Assembly (NCBI GenBank): GCA_022616275.1
Contig: JAKEFB010000100.1
Location: forward strand, 1-64,000
Reading direction: 5' to 3'
Source of the DNA: Chloroflexota bacterium
GTDB taxonomy: Bacteria; Chloroflexota; Anaerolineae; Promineifilales; Promineifilaceae
DNA length: 64,000 nucleotides
Below the pieces are notes generated by a model. It had not been told where the DNA came from, searched no databases, and was given only the letters and a program-made list of their open reading frames with translations. Below, piece by piece: positions 51,458 to 59,000 of the stretch; position 1 is the first letter of the stretch; every line of letters starts with the position of its first letter. Both the position numbers and the translations under genes were made by a program.

Positions 51458-52465
51458 ATGGCGCGAATATTTTTGATTATGATTCGTAGTTCCGTGTTCC
51501 CATCGCTTAACACCCTCCCCCCACCCCCACCGGATAGAAGCGGCTGGCCGTGGACCGAAGCCAGCCCGCAACTGCCGGAGCAGATGCCGGACGGCTCGCC
51601 CTGGCCGCGCATTAGCGTGGTCACCCCCAACTATAACTACGCCCACTTTGTCGAGGAGACGATCCGCTCGGTGTTGCTCCAGGGCTATCCTAACCTGGAG
51701 TACATTGTCATTGACGGTGGAAGCAACGATGGCAGTGTCGAGATTGTTCGCCGTTACGAGTCGTGGCTGACTTGTTGGCTCAGCGAGTCAGACAAAGGAC
51801 AGAGCCAAGCCATCAACAAAGGTTTCGCACAGGCTAGCGGCGAACTCTGGGGATGGCTTAACAGTGACGACGTTTATTATCCAGGCGCCCTAGCCGTAGT
51901 AGCCCAGATGCTGGCTCAACACTCTCGCACAATGCTGGTAGGAGCAGCCACGTTGACGGATGATCCTCACCAACTGGCCGGCCGGGAAGATCGCCGGCAA
52001 CCGGACTGGGAGGAAATGGCCTACGACGGCCGGACCTTCCCCCAACCCAGCACTTTCTGGACGGCCGACCTGTGGGAACTATCAGGACCGCTGGCACAAG
52101 ACCTACACTATGCGATGGACTTTGAACTATGGCTGCGGATGCGTCCCTATGCCAGTAATGTGTTCTTCACTGATGCATTGTTGTCATATGAACGCCTGCA
52201 CGAAGAACAGGCACCCCTCCGAGCTGTGCGTCGGGGTGAATTTGAACCAGTCAACAGTGAAAAGGCTTATGCCGTTTTACAGGCTGCCAGGAGACGGGGT
52301 GAACGTCCTTTGAAATGGTTGCTAAAGAGCTATGGCCGGCGCTTCCAAACGGCTCACCGCTATGGGCGATATTCCATGCTGTGGAGGTCTGGATTCCATC
52401 GGGTTGCCCTAAAGATGGCTTTGGGTCGAGGATTGCGTAATAATCGTCGGCATGGTTCAAATTAG
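51458..52465 (+). CDS. Glycosyltransferase family 2
   Basis: A 335-residue GT-A enzyme: RISVVTPNYNYAHFVEETI at the N-terminus, YIVIDGGSNDGSVEIVRRY, GWLNSDDVYYPGALAV (DxD as SDD) and a late FTDALLSYERLHEEQ. Its stop codon falls inside the left arm of an inverted repeat at the boundary of the AT-rich island. Start choice (51458 or 51479) is uncertain. Confidence 0.92.
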   Translation: MARIFLIMIRSSVFPSLNTLPPPPPDRSGWPWTEASPQLPEQMPDGSPWPRISVVTPNYNYAHFVEETIRSVLLQGYPNLEYIVIDGGSNDGSVEIVRRYESWLTCWLSESDKGQSQAINKGFAQASGELWGWLNSDDVYYPGALAVVAQMLAQHSRTMLVGAATLTDDPHQLAGREDRRQPDWEEMAYDGRTFPQPSTFWTADLWELSGPLAQDLHYAMDFELWLRMRPYASNVFFTDALLSYERLHEEQAPLRAVRRGEFEPVNSEKAYAVLQAARRRGERPLKWLLKSYGRRFQTAHRYGRYSMLWRSGFHRVALKMALGRGLRNNRRHGSN

Positions 52466-52592
52466 CTTGACACTTTTATGTGAAGTGCTTTGGGAATAAC
52501 CGCGATACTGCATCTTTTTCCAGAGTAACGAGTGCGAATCATTGAGAATAAGCGAAAAATTTTTCAAGGTCCTTTTCAAAGTGTCAAGCTAA
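52462..52592. repeat. MITE-like 131-bp segment bounded by 15-bp perfect inverted repeats
   Basis: TTAGCTTGACACTTT (52462-52476) and AAAGTGTCAAGCTAA (52578-52592) are exact inverted repeats separated by 101 bp of AT-rich sequence without an ORF. The left arm overlaps the glycosyltransferase stop codon. No target-site duplication is visible. It marks the left edge of the AT-rich island. Confidence 0.55.
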
Positions 52593-52673
52593 CTTTCCGG
52601 GTTTTTGAACTATGCCTAATCGTCATAAGAATCTTTAACCCTTTTTGTCAATCTTTTTTTGAGGCTCGGGACA
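52593..52673. other. AT-rich leader of the island operon
   Basis: 81 bp of AT-rich sequence with a T-tract at about 52652-52660 separate the inverted repeat from the first island gene. I see no clear promoter hexamers and no RNA gene. Confidence 0.3.
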
Positions 52674-52949
52674 ATGGCGAAACAAGGAAAGCAGTCTATT
52701 GGGGAGTTAGCAGTACTGATTAGTGCTATTGCGCTAATCATTGGTCTTATAGCGGATGGCGCTGATTTAGTAGAATTAGTTTCGGTTAACCCTTCCGATC
52801 CACAAGGGACATTCGTGGGCAAAGCCTTCTTCTTCTTGCTACTAACCCTGTATGGGCCAATTGCCTTACTTGCATGGATGCATGCTCGATCTTTGACTTC
52901 ACGTAAAAGTCAGAATGCTATTGCCATGATGGCCGGGTGGGCTCATTGA
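52674..52949 (+). CDS. Small two-helix membrane protein (AT-rich island)
   Basis: A 91-residue protein of unknown function. Two hydrophobic segments are clear: ELAVLISAIALIIGLIADG (about 12-30) and FFFLLLTLYGPIALLAWMHA (about 52-72). It overlaps the next gene by 13 bp with a change of frame. The next protein begins with another hydrophobic segment, so these two could once have been one four-helix membrane protein. Base composition is far lower in G+C than the flanks. Confidence 0.6.
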   Translation: MAKQGKQSIGELAVLISAIALIIGLIADGADLVELVSVNPSDPQGTFVGKAFFFLLLTLYGPIALLAWMHARSLTSRKSQNAIAMMAGWAH

Positions 52950-54847
52950 CTGTTTGGGAAATCAAGTTTTTCGTCAATCCGCTTGGAGCTAATCTTTCTC
53001 AACCCCAGCAAGCTTTGGCTTCATTACTTGCTCTAATAATCGCAGCGTTGCTGGGAACAGTTGTCTTTCGCAAAGTGGTTGTGCCCCTAGCGGATAGTCT
53101 TGCCGGACGGTTGTCACCGTTGTATGAAATAATGGGTGGTGAATATGATTTCCCTGTAGTGTGCTTTAGGATTTTACCGCAACCTGACTGGCGTCAACGG
53201 AAAATCCGGATGAAAGTTTTTAGTCAAGCAATAGCTAAAGTATTACACAGTCATTACGATTGGGGAAATACCGATTTGGCTACGTTACAAACAGGGACCG
53301 AATGGGTAGTTGTCGGGATTAAGCTGACTGCCACAGAGATATTTGACCTGACAAGAGAAACCTTAAGAACCTATAGAGCTGCTCTTCTGACAGAAGGAAT
53401 AGCTTTAGAAATAAGCGAGGTCGATGTGGGGGTAGGAATGGAACGTGGGCAGGTTTTTTCGATCAGCCACCCGATCAGGGAATTAGATACAGTACCCGCT
53501 GGCATTGGTGTGGATGGCGCATGCCGTCTGGCTTCAGTTTCGGAGAAAGGTACCGTTCTGCTAACGAAGAATTTCTTAAATGCGCTAGAGGCAAGTGATG
53601 ATGGTTATGATTTAGCCAAAAAGTTCACGAGGCGCCTTGGATACCTTGATCTCGGCTCACTACGACCGGATGTATATGAGGTTTATATCAGTGGTGAGAT
53701 AGGTCGTCCACAGGTAACAGTTCCACAGGCATCAATTTTGTATGATACTGACGCTCTATCTGTTCGCCTTCTAGAACTTTTATCCCGGGCAGGAATACAG
53801 CCATGGCCTCAAGTGGAGAAGCTTAGAGATAATGCAGATAAATCAGTTCTTGCTATTGATGGTGTCATCTCGATAGTTGAGCCTCCTGGCTATAAAGGAT
53901 GGAAACCAGATCCTAATCTCGTTGTTATCAATTTGCGTCAAAGGGCTGAAACTATAACCTACTGGCCGCCCAACTGGCATGAAGAGCTAAGAGAAAAATA
54001 TGGTCAATTAGAGGAAGGCGCCATAAATAGGAATAAAGTGTTCATAGACAAATGGGATCCCCCGATACTTGATCGTGGAGGTAAACTGCGGCTCTGGTTG
54101 GGAATAAGCACATATAGAGACAATAGGGCGTTGGAAGCGGTCTTGAACCTGAACAGGAAGAAGAGACAAAGTCAGGAACAAGAGGGTGAGTTTGATTGGA
54201 TCACATTTGAGTGGAAATCTGAGGATGAATGGGACCGAGTCTTTCGTTGGCGCGACGGCCGTCTTGTCGATCTTCGGTGGGAGTATTTTAATAACACTAT
54301 AGACTTTTGGGAATACTTACCCAATATGATAGTTTTGACGCCAATTGTAATCTCCAGTGATAACAAAATAGTGTTTATGCGGAGAAGCAACAAGGTAAAG
54401 TACTACCCTGGTCACTGGTCTATCTCGCTAGAAGAACAGATCGATCCAAACCAGGATGCATTAAGTGAAACTTTGCTCAGGAAGGCAACTGAAAGGGCTG
54501 TTGAAGAAGAGCTTGGAGTTAAAATTAGAGAGATGGAGATCTTATCTATTTATAGAGAGTGGCATAACGGGGTCATAAATGTTGCCATTCTGGCACATGT
54601 TGATAGGATGTCTGGCTCTATTGAAAATGCATGGCGGCAAGCTGTGGACGAACATGAAGCTCAACAAATTCACTTTGAACCTTTTATGGATTTGGACAAC
54701 ATGCTTAATATCCTGCGAACTTCCAGTTATAAAGGGGGTAAATTTCATCCAGGCTCAAGATACCGATTATTGTTAGCACTGTTAGCAGAGCATGGCTTTG
54801 AAACAGTAATCCAAAAGCTAGGCGAGATCGTGAACTACGAAAATTAA
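52937..54847 (+). CDS. Membrane protein with degenerate cyclase-like domain and Nudix-like domain
   Basis: A 636-residue protein of unknown function. Residues about 25-60 hold a membrane helix (ALASLLALIIAALLGTVVF). Residues about 70-235 resemble the fold of class III nucleotide cyclases: VGVGMERGQVF and GVDGACRLASVSEKGTVLL mirror the RIGIHxG and VNxAARLxxxAxPGxIL elements. The metal-binding Asp of the first strand and the GD turn are missing, so it is probably inactive as a cyclase. Residues about 455-600 form a Nudix-like domain with ERAVEEELGV resembling the Nudix helix and a conserved YYPGHWSISLEEQIDPNQ upstream. Start GTG 52937 overlaps the small membrane-protein gene. The region from about 250 onward is paralogous to the next protein. 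Confidence 0.72.
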   Translation: MGSLTVWEIKFFVNPLGANLSQPQQALASLLALIIAALLGTVVFRKVVVPLADSLAGRLSPLYEIMGGEYDFPVVCFRILPQPDWRQRKIRMKVFSQAIAKVLHSHYDWGNTDLATLQTGTEWVVVGIKLTATEIFDLTRETLRTYRAALLTEGIALEISEVDVGVGMERGQVFSISHPIRELDTVPAGIGVDGACRLASVSEKGTVLLTKNFLNALEASDDGYDLAKKFTRRLGYLDLGSLRPDVYEVYISGEIGRPQVTVPQASILYDTDALSVRLLELLSRAGIQPWPQVEKLRDNADKSVLAIDGVISIVEPPGYKGWKPDPNLVVINLRQRAETITYWPPNWHEELREKYGQLEEGAINRNKVFIDKWDPPILDRGGKLRLWLGISTYRDNRALEAVLNLNRKKRQSQEQEGEFDWITFEWKSEDEWDRVFRWRDGRLVDLRWEYFNNTIDFWEYLPNMIVLTPIVISSDNKIVFMRRSNKVKYYPGHWSISLEEQIDPNQDALSETLLRKATERAVEEELGVKIREMEILSIYREWHNGVINVAILAHVDRMSGSIENAWRQAVDEHEAQQIHFEPFMDLDNMLNILRTSSYKGGKFHPGSRYRLLLALLAEHGFETVIQKLGEIVNYEN

Positions 54848-54891
54848 GTGGTTGTAATCGTTGGTTCACTATTACGAGGGTGATTAACGGT

Positions 54892-55911
54892 GTGAAGAAT
54901 AGTACGCAGTTGCTCCAACAAATTGGAGAATCATTACAAAGTGCAGGCATAAAAGCCGCTCCTAAAGCCAAAAGAATTCTTGAAGCATATAAACGCGACA
55001 CATTAGCTATTGATGATGCGGTCTTAATTATAGCACCCTCAGATTTAAAGGGCTGGATGTCCCCATCACAATTTATGGTGACCCTGTCCCAGGATGATCG
55101 CTTGCTTAATTTACCCTCTCTAAGCGAACTAGAAAAGCAGTATGGTTTTATTCGAAAGCCACAAAGAAATGAGTCGAAGTTTACGATACTTCACTGGGAA
55201 CAACATTGTGTAAACGACGAGTGGGTCCTAGAATTGCAAATGGGCAGAAGTTCAACGGAAGTAAACGTTGTAATCGAGTTTATGATTGATCATCCTGTAT
55301 TGGAAATTTCTCCGGGGCGACACTGCACGCTTTATGAAGCCTATCTTACCAAGATCTTTGACTTTTGGACTCATTTACCTAATCTCGTTACAGTAACGCC
55401 CGTGATTAAAACCTTGGACAATAAAGTGTTATTCACCAAGCGCTCTGCAAAAGTTTTCTACTACCCTGCCCATTGGGAGGTGTCTATTTCGGAACAGATG
55501 AACCCGAACCAGTTGAGCGACAAAAGATTTTTCTTCCATGGAGCCATTGAGAGGAGTATCCGAGAAGAACTTGGTCAGGTTGAAATTTCACAAATCCAAG
55601 TTTTAGGATTTTATCGCGAAGTTTCAAATTTAAACGTGGATGTCGGTGCATTAGTCATGGTGAATGAGAAAGAAAATGAGATACGAAAGGCAATAGCTGC
55701 AGCACCGGATTTAGACGAACACTCTAACATTGAATTCGAGCCGTGGAACCCTGAAAACTCAGTACAACTTATTTCTAGCACTCACTACAAAGCTCGAAGT
55801 TCATCTGCATTATCTGGGCCATACCATCCAAGTGCGCGAATGCGACTACTGTTGGCCATGTTGGCAGACTTTCCCCACGAAACATTACTGAGTTTAATCA
55901 ATCAGCAATAG
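54892..55911 (+). CDS. Nudix-like paralogue of the preceding protein (AT-rich island)
   Basis: About 339 residues, soluble. It shares with its neighbour IDDAVLII, HLPNLVTVTPVI, LFTKRSAKVFYYPAHWEVS and SEQMNPNQ, and a Nudix-helix-like ERSIREELGQVEI, at matching spacing, so the two are paralogues. The N-terminal membrane and cyclase-like parts are absent. GTG 54892 is chosen because GAGGGTG lies 8 bp upstream; GTG 54880 is an alternative. Whether the Nudix domains still hydrolyse a nucleotide is not clear from the incomplete boxes. Confidence 0.72.
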   Translation: MKNSTQLLQQIGESLQSAGIKAAPKAKRILEAYKRDTLAIDDAVLIIAPSDLKGWMSPSQFMVTLSQDDRLLNLPSLSELEKQYGFIRKPQRNESKFTILHWEQHCVNDEWVLELQMGRSSTEVNVVIEFMIDHPVLEISPGRHCTLYEAYLTKIFDFWTHLPNLVTVTPVIKTLDNKVLFTKRSAKVFYYPAHWEVSISEQMNPNQLSDKRFFFHGAIERSIREELGQVEISQIQVLGFYREVSNLNVDVGALVMVNEKENEIRKAIAAAPDLDEHSNIEFEPWNPENSVQLISSTHYKARSSSALSGPYHPSARMRLLLAMLADFPHETLLSLINQQ

Positions 55912-55945
55912 CTAAGAAACACTTGTCTGGCAGTTCTCCAAATAA

Positions 55946-56095
55946 AACCAGACCAGCGACCACATCTGGTGGATCAGCGATAACGGCCGCTTCATGAGCG
56001 ACTACCCCCGTTGGGAACCAGCTTACGACGTTCCTGCCATTCTGCAAGAGATTTACGCTATGAACCGGGAGCGGTGGGGTGGAAAGACCCCGTAG
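55946..56095 (+). pseudogene. C-terminal remnant of an NAD-dependent sugar-nucleotide epimerase
   Basis: The frame from 55946 to the TAG at 56093-56095 reads [20 protein letters not shown] followed by [18 protein letters not shown], which matches the end of CDP-paratose 2-epimerase/NAD-dependent epimerase proteins. An in-frame TAA lies immediately upstream at 55943-55945 and no start precedes the homologous part. About 280 residues of the enzyme are missing. The remnant begins where the AT-rich island ends, so the island or its insertion removed the 5' part. Confidence 0.7.
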
Positions 56096-56153
56096 GTCTC
56101 CAAGAGCACGCTTCGTGCTCCGGGCACGCTACGTGCCCCAACCTACGGGGTCT
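56085..56153. repeat. Cloverleaf-like three-stem element
   Basis: A 13-bp outer stem (AGACCCCGTAGGT at 56085-56097 with ACCTACGGGGTCT at 56141-56153) encloses two 7-bp hairpins with 3-nt loops: GAGCACG/CGTGCTC (56104-56120) and GGGCACG/CGTGCCC (56122-56138). All stems are perfect. It overlaps the epimerase-remnant stop and ends 9 bp before the next start codon. Confidence 0.9.
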
Positions 56154-56161
56154 CAGTGACC

Positions 56162-57337
56162 ATGAACGTCGCTTTCGTCACTATCTTCGACAGCCTGGAT
56201 ATGAGCCGGGGATCGGGTACTTATTACTTCATGAGCCGGGAGATGGAGCGGCAGGGGCACACCGTGTACCGGGTGGGTCCACTTGATTTCCATTACCCGC
56301 CAGCCAGCCGGGCCATCCGGCGACTGCACCAACAGATGGGCAAACGGTACGTGGCCTTCCTGGACCCCTTTGTGGCCCGGCACACCGGCCGGCGAGTCGC
56401 CCGCAAACTGGCCGCCATCCCTCATGACGTGATCATCACCAACGACGTCGGCGTGGCCGGCTACACCCCGACGGAAAAACCGCTCGTTCTCTATACGGAC
56501 GTGATGATTACCTACAACTACGCCGAGCGAAAGTTACCCCAGGCCCGCCTGTCCAACCTCTCTCCTTTGAGCCTGTGGCTCTGCCGCCAGACCATCCGCC
56601 AGGGAATCAAGCGGGCCGACTTGTGCGTCTTTCCGGTCCAGTGGGTGGCCGACGAGGCGCTGAAGTACCACCCGGCCGGGCAAAAGGTGCGGGTTATTCC
56701 CTTCGGGGCCAATATCATTGACCCCGGCCCGGCCGTGGCCGCCGGCCGCAACTTGGCTCAGGCTATTGAGCAAAACCGTATTGACCTGCTCTTTGTCGGC
56801 AAAGATTGGGCCAGAAAGGGCGGCGACGTGGCCGTGGCCGTGACGGCCGAACTGCACCGCCGGGGCATCCAGGCCACGCTGCACTGCGTTGGCTCTACGC
56901 CCTCTTCCCCGGTTGACGAAACTTTTGTCAGGCGCTACGGCTTGCTGGACAAGGCCAACGAGCAGCAGCGGAAGCAACTATACGACCTCTACCGTTGCTG
57001 TGACGCTTTTATTTTACCTAGCAGCTCAGAAGGCTTTGTCATCGTCGCCCTGGAGGCGGCCGCGTTTGGCCTGCCCAGCCTGGCGTACTGGGCGATGGGC
57101 GTCACCGATGCCGTCAAAGACGATCAAAGCGGCCTTCTCTTCCCCCTGGGCGCGCCGGCCGAAACCTTTGCCGAGGCGATAGCCGGTTGGCTGCAGGACC
57201 CGGCTGCATATAGCCGCCTGGCCACAGGCGCCCGGGCCTACTATGAAAACAGCGTCAACTGGCAGAAGGCGATCAGCACCCTCTTTGCCGAAATCGAACA
57301 GTGGCTGGCCGCCCGGCCGGCACGGAGGCAGGCATGA
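56162..57337 (+). CDS. Glycosyltransferase family 4
   Basis: About 391 residues, GT-B fold. The C-terminal donor-binding half has LLFVGKDWARKGGDVAVAV and the family motif SSSEGFVIVALEAAAFGLP (EX7E-type). It probably adds a sugar to the surface glycan. ATG 56162 directly follows the cloverleaf element; a GTG at 56156 is in frame. It ends in an ATGA overlap with the next glycosyltransferase. Confidence 0.9.
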   Translation: MNVAFVTIFDSLDMSRGSGTYYFMSREMERQGHTVYRVGPLDFHYPPASRAIRRLHQQMGKRYVAFLDPFVARHTGRRVARKLAAIPHDVIITNDVGVAGYTPTEKPLVLYTDVMITYNYAERKLPQARLSNLSPLSLWLCRQTIRQGIKRADLCVFPVQWVADEALKYHPAGQKVRVIPFGANIIDPGPAVAAGRNLAQAIEQNRIDLLFVGKDWARKGGDVAVAVTAELHRRGIQATLHCVGSTPSSPVDETFVRRYGLLDKANEQQRKQLYDLYRCCDAFILPSSSEGFVIVALEAAAFGLPSLAYWAMGVTDAVKDDQSGLLFPLGAPAETFAEAIAGWLQDPAAYSRLATGARAYYENSVNWQKAISTLFAEIEQWLAARPARRQA

Positions 57338-58461
57338 AAGTTCTCTACGCCGCTCTGCGCAACGACCCTCGCGACCTGGACCGCTCCAGCAGCGTGGATT
57401 ACGGCTTTTACACCGCCATCTGCGATAACGGCCACGAGGTCCACATTGTCGGCCCCTTCCCACCCCGGCCGCCCCTGGCCGAGCGTGTCGTCAAGAAAGT
57501 CCACGACGCCATTACCCGCAAGCGCTACCTGAAATGGGACTTGGCCTCAATCTGGCGCGCTTCTCAGGCCGTCAACCGGGCTGTGGCCACCTGGCGGCCG
57601 GACGTGGTCTTCTCCATGTTCCCGGCCACTCTGGCTTTTTACAACCGCCAGGCCCCGGCCGTCTTCAACACCGATTTGACCTTTTACTCCTGGCAGGCCC
57701 ACGGGGCCGGTTTCAGCCGCCCGGCGCTGCGGCTGCTGCATTGGATCGAAGGCCGGGCCATTCGTAACAGCGCCCGGGTCATTCTCCACAGCCAATGGTC
57801 CAAACAGGACATCATCGCCCGCCACGGCGCGCCGGCCGAAAAACTGTGTATCATGCCCATGCCGGCTGCCATCCCCGCCCACGTCGTTCCCGAAACCATT
57901 GACGTTCAAACCCTCAAACGGCTGGAATTCCCGCTGCGGCTGCTGCTGGTCGGCAAGGAATACCATCGCAAGGGCGTGGATATTGCCACGGAAGCCGTCG
58001 TCCGGCTCAACGATCAGGGTATCCCGGCCGAACTCACCGTCTGCGCCACGGCCGGGCCGGCGGCCCCTTACGTCACCTACGTGGGGCCGTTTCGCAAGAG
58101 CGACCCGGCCCAATTGGCCCAATACGCCGAGCTTTACCGCCGGGCGCACCTGCTCATTCACCCGGCCCGCTTTGAGCCGGCCGGCATTGTCCCCGGCGAA
58201 GCGGCCGCCTTCGGCACGCCGACCATTACCAACGACGCCGGCGGCCTGGGCACGACCGTCAGACACGACGTTTCCGGCCTCGTCCTGCCCAGGCACAGCC
58301 CGGCCGAAACCTACGTCGCCGCCATCACCAACCTAGTCAACCAGCCCGACTGCTACTACGCCCTCTGCCACAGCGCCCGGAAACGGTACGAAGCTGAACT
58401 CAACTGGCGCTCCGCCGGCCAGACGGTCGAAGCTGTTTTTCAGGAAGCGGCGCACTTGTAG
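57334..58461 (+). CDS. Glycosyltransferase family 4
   Basis: About 375 residues, GT-B fold, with LLLVGKEYHRKGVDIATEA and HPARFEPAGIVPGEAAAFGTP as the donor-binding EX7E-type region. ATG 57334 overlaps the previous stop and GGAGGCAGG precedes it. It is similar in plan to its upstream neighbour and may be an old duplicate. Confidence 0.9.
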   Translation: MKVLYAALRNDPRDLDRSSSVDYGFYTAICDNGHEVHIVGPFPPRPPLAERVVKKVHDAITRKRYLKWDLASIWRASQAVNRAVATWRPDVVFSMFPATLAFYNRQAPAVFNTDLTFYSWQAHGAGFSRPALRLLHWIEGRAIRNSARVILHSQWSKQDIIARHGAPAEKLCIMPMPAAIPAHVVPETIDVQTLKRLEFPLRLLLVGKEYHRKGVDIATEAVVRLNDQGIPAELTVCATAGPAAPYVTYVGPFRKSDPAQLAQYAELYRRAHLLIHPARFEPAGIVPGEAAAFGTPTITNDAGGLGTTVRHDVSGLVLPRHSPAETYVAAITNLVNQPDCYYALCHSARKRYEAELNWRSAGQTVEAVFQEAAHL

Positions 58462-58465
58462 TAAA

Positions 58466-58493
58466 GTGTCAGGTGTCAAGTGTCAAGTGTCAA
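58466..58493. repeat. Heptamer array GTGTCAA, left flank of the four-helix-bundle gene
   Basis: Four units: GTGTCAG, GTGTCAA, GTGTCAA, GTGTCAA. A degenerate partial copy recurs near 58540-58565 just before the next gene. The same words occur as the reverse complement on the other side of that gene. Confidence 0.85.
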
Positions 58494-58572
58494 GTAAAAG
58501 GGGAGAGTTTGCTGCGCCACACCTGGCGGACGCCGTATACAGGTGTCAAGTGTTAGGTAAAAGGGGAAGAAA

Positions 58573-58947
58573 ATGGCTTTGATCAAGCGATTCGAGGATG
58601 TGCAGGCCTGGCAGGAAGCGCGTAACCTAACGAGGCAAATCTACAGGCTTAGCTCCACTGGTTCGTTTGCACACGACTTTGGATTACGAGACCAGATCCG
58701 CCGGGCGGCCGTTTCAAGTATGGCTAATATCGCCGAAGGGTTTGATTGTGGCTCTACCAAAGAGTTTGCCCGTTTTTTAGGCATTGCCCGCCGTTCGGTC
58801 GTGGAAGTTCAGTCGCTCCTATATGTAGCCCTCGACGCTGGCCATATTGACGAAGACGCGTTTACAGAACATTACGCACAGGCAACAAAAACCAAGGCCC
58901 TGATAGGAGGCTTCCTCCATTCCCTGAACAAACGCACCAACACCTGA
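58573..58947 (+). CDS. Four-helix-bundle protein (S23/bAvd-like family)
   Basis: A 124-residue helical protein: FEDVQAWQEARNLTRQIYR, FGLRDQIRRAAVSSMANIAEG, RFLGIARRSVVEVQS and ALIGGFLHSLNKR are typical of the TIGR02436 four-helix-bundle family. Members are encoded in 23S rRNA intervening sequences or as free-standing genes, and relate to the Avd protein of diversity-generating retroelements. No reverse transcriptase is nearby. It is flanked by inverted heptamer arrays, its stop codon lies inside the right one, and it interrupts a row of glycosyltransferases, suggesting a mobile cassette. Confidence 0.92.
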   Translation: MALIKRFEDVQAWQEARNLTRQIYRLSSTGSFAHDFGLRDQIRRAAVSSMANIAEGFDCGSTKEFARFLGIARRSVVEVQSLLYVALDAGHIDEDAFTEHYAQATKTKALIGGFLHSLNKRTNT

Positions 58948-58996
58948 CACCTGACACCTGACACCTGGCACCTGACACCTGACACTTGACACTTAA
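58941..58996. repeat. Heptamer array CACCTGA, right flank of the four-helix-bundle gene
   Basis: Eight consecutive 7-bp units, five CACCTGA plus CACCTGG, CACTTGA and CACTTAA. The units are the reverse complement of the left-flank array, so both flanks form one long inverted repeat. The next gene starts 5 bp after it. Confidence 0.9.
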
Positions 58997-59000
58997 CTCC

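Noticed and set aside
57547..58296. 249-codon minus-strand frame opposite a GT4 gene
   Set aside because: Opposite strand carries the GT-B motifs; this frame has no recognisable product.
58466..58996. CRISPR array
   Set aside because: The repeats are contiguous 7-bp units without spacers, and no cas genes are present.
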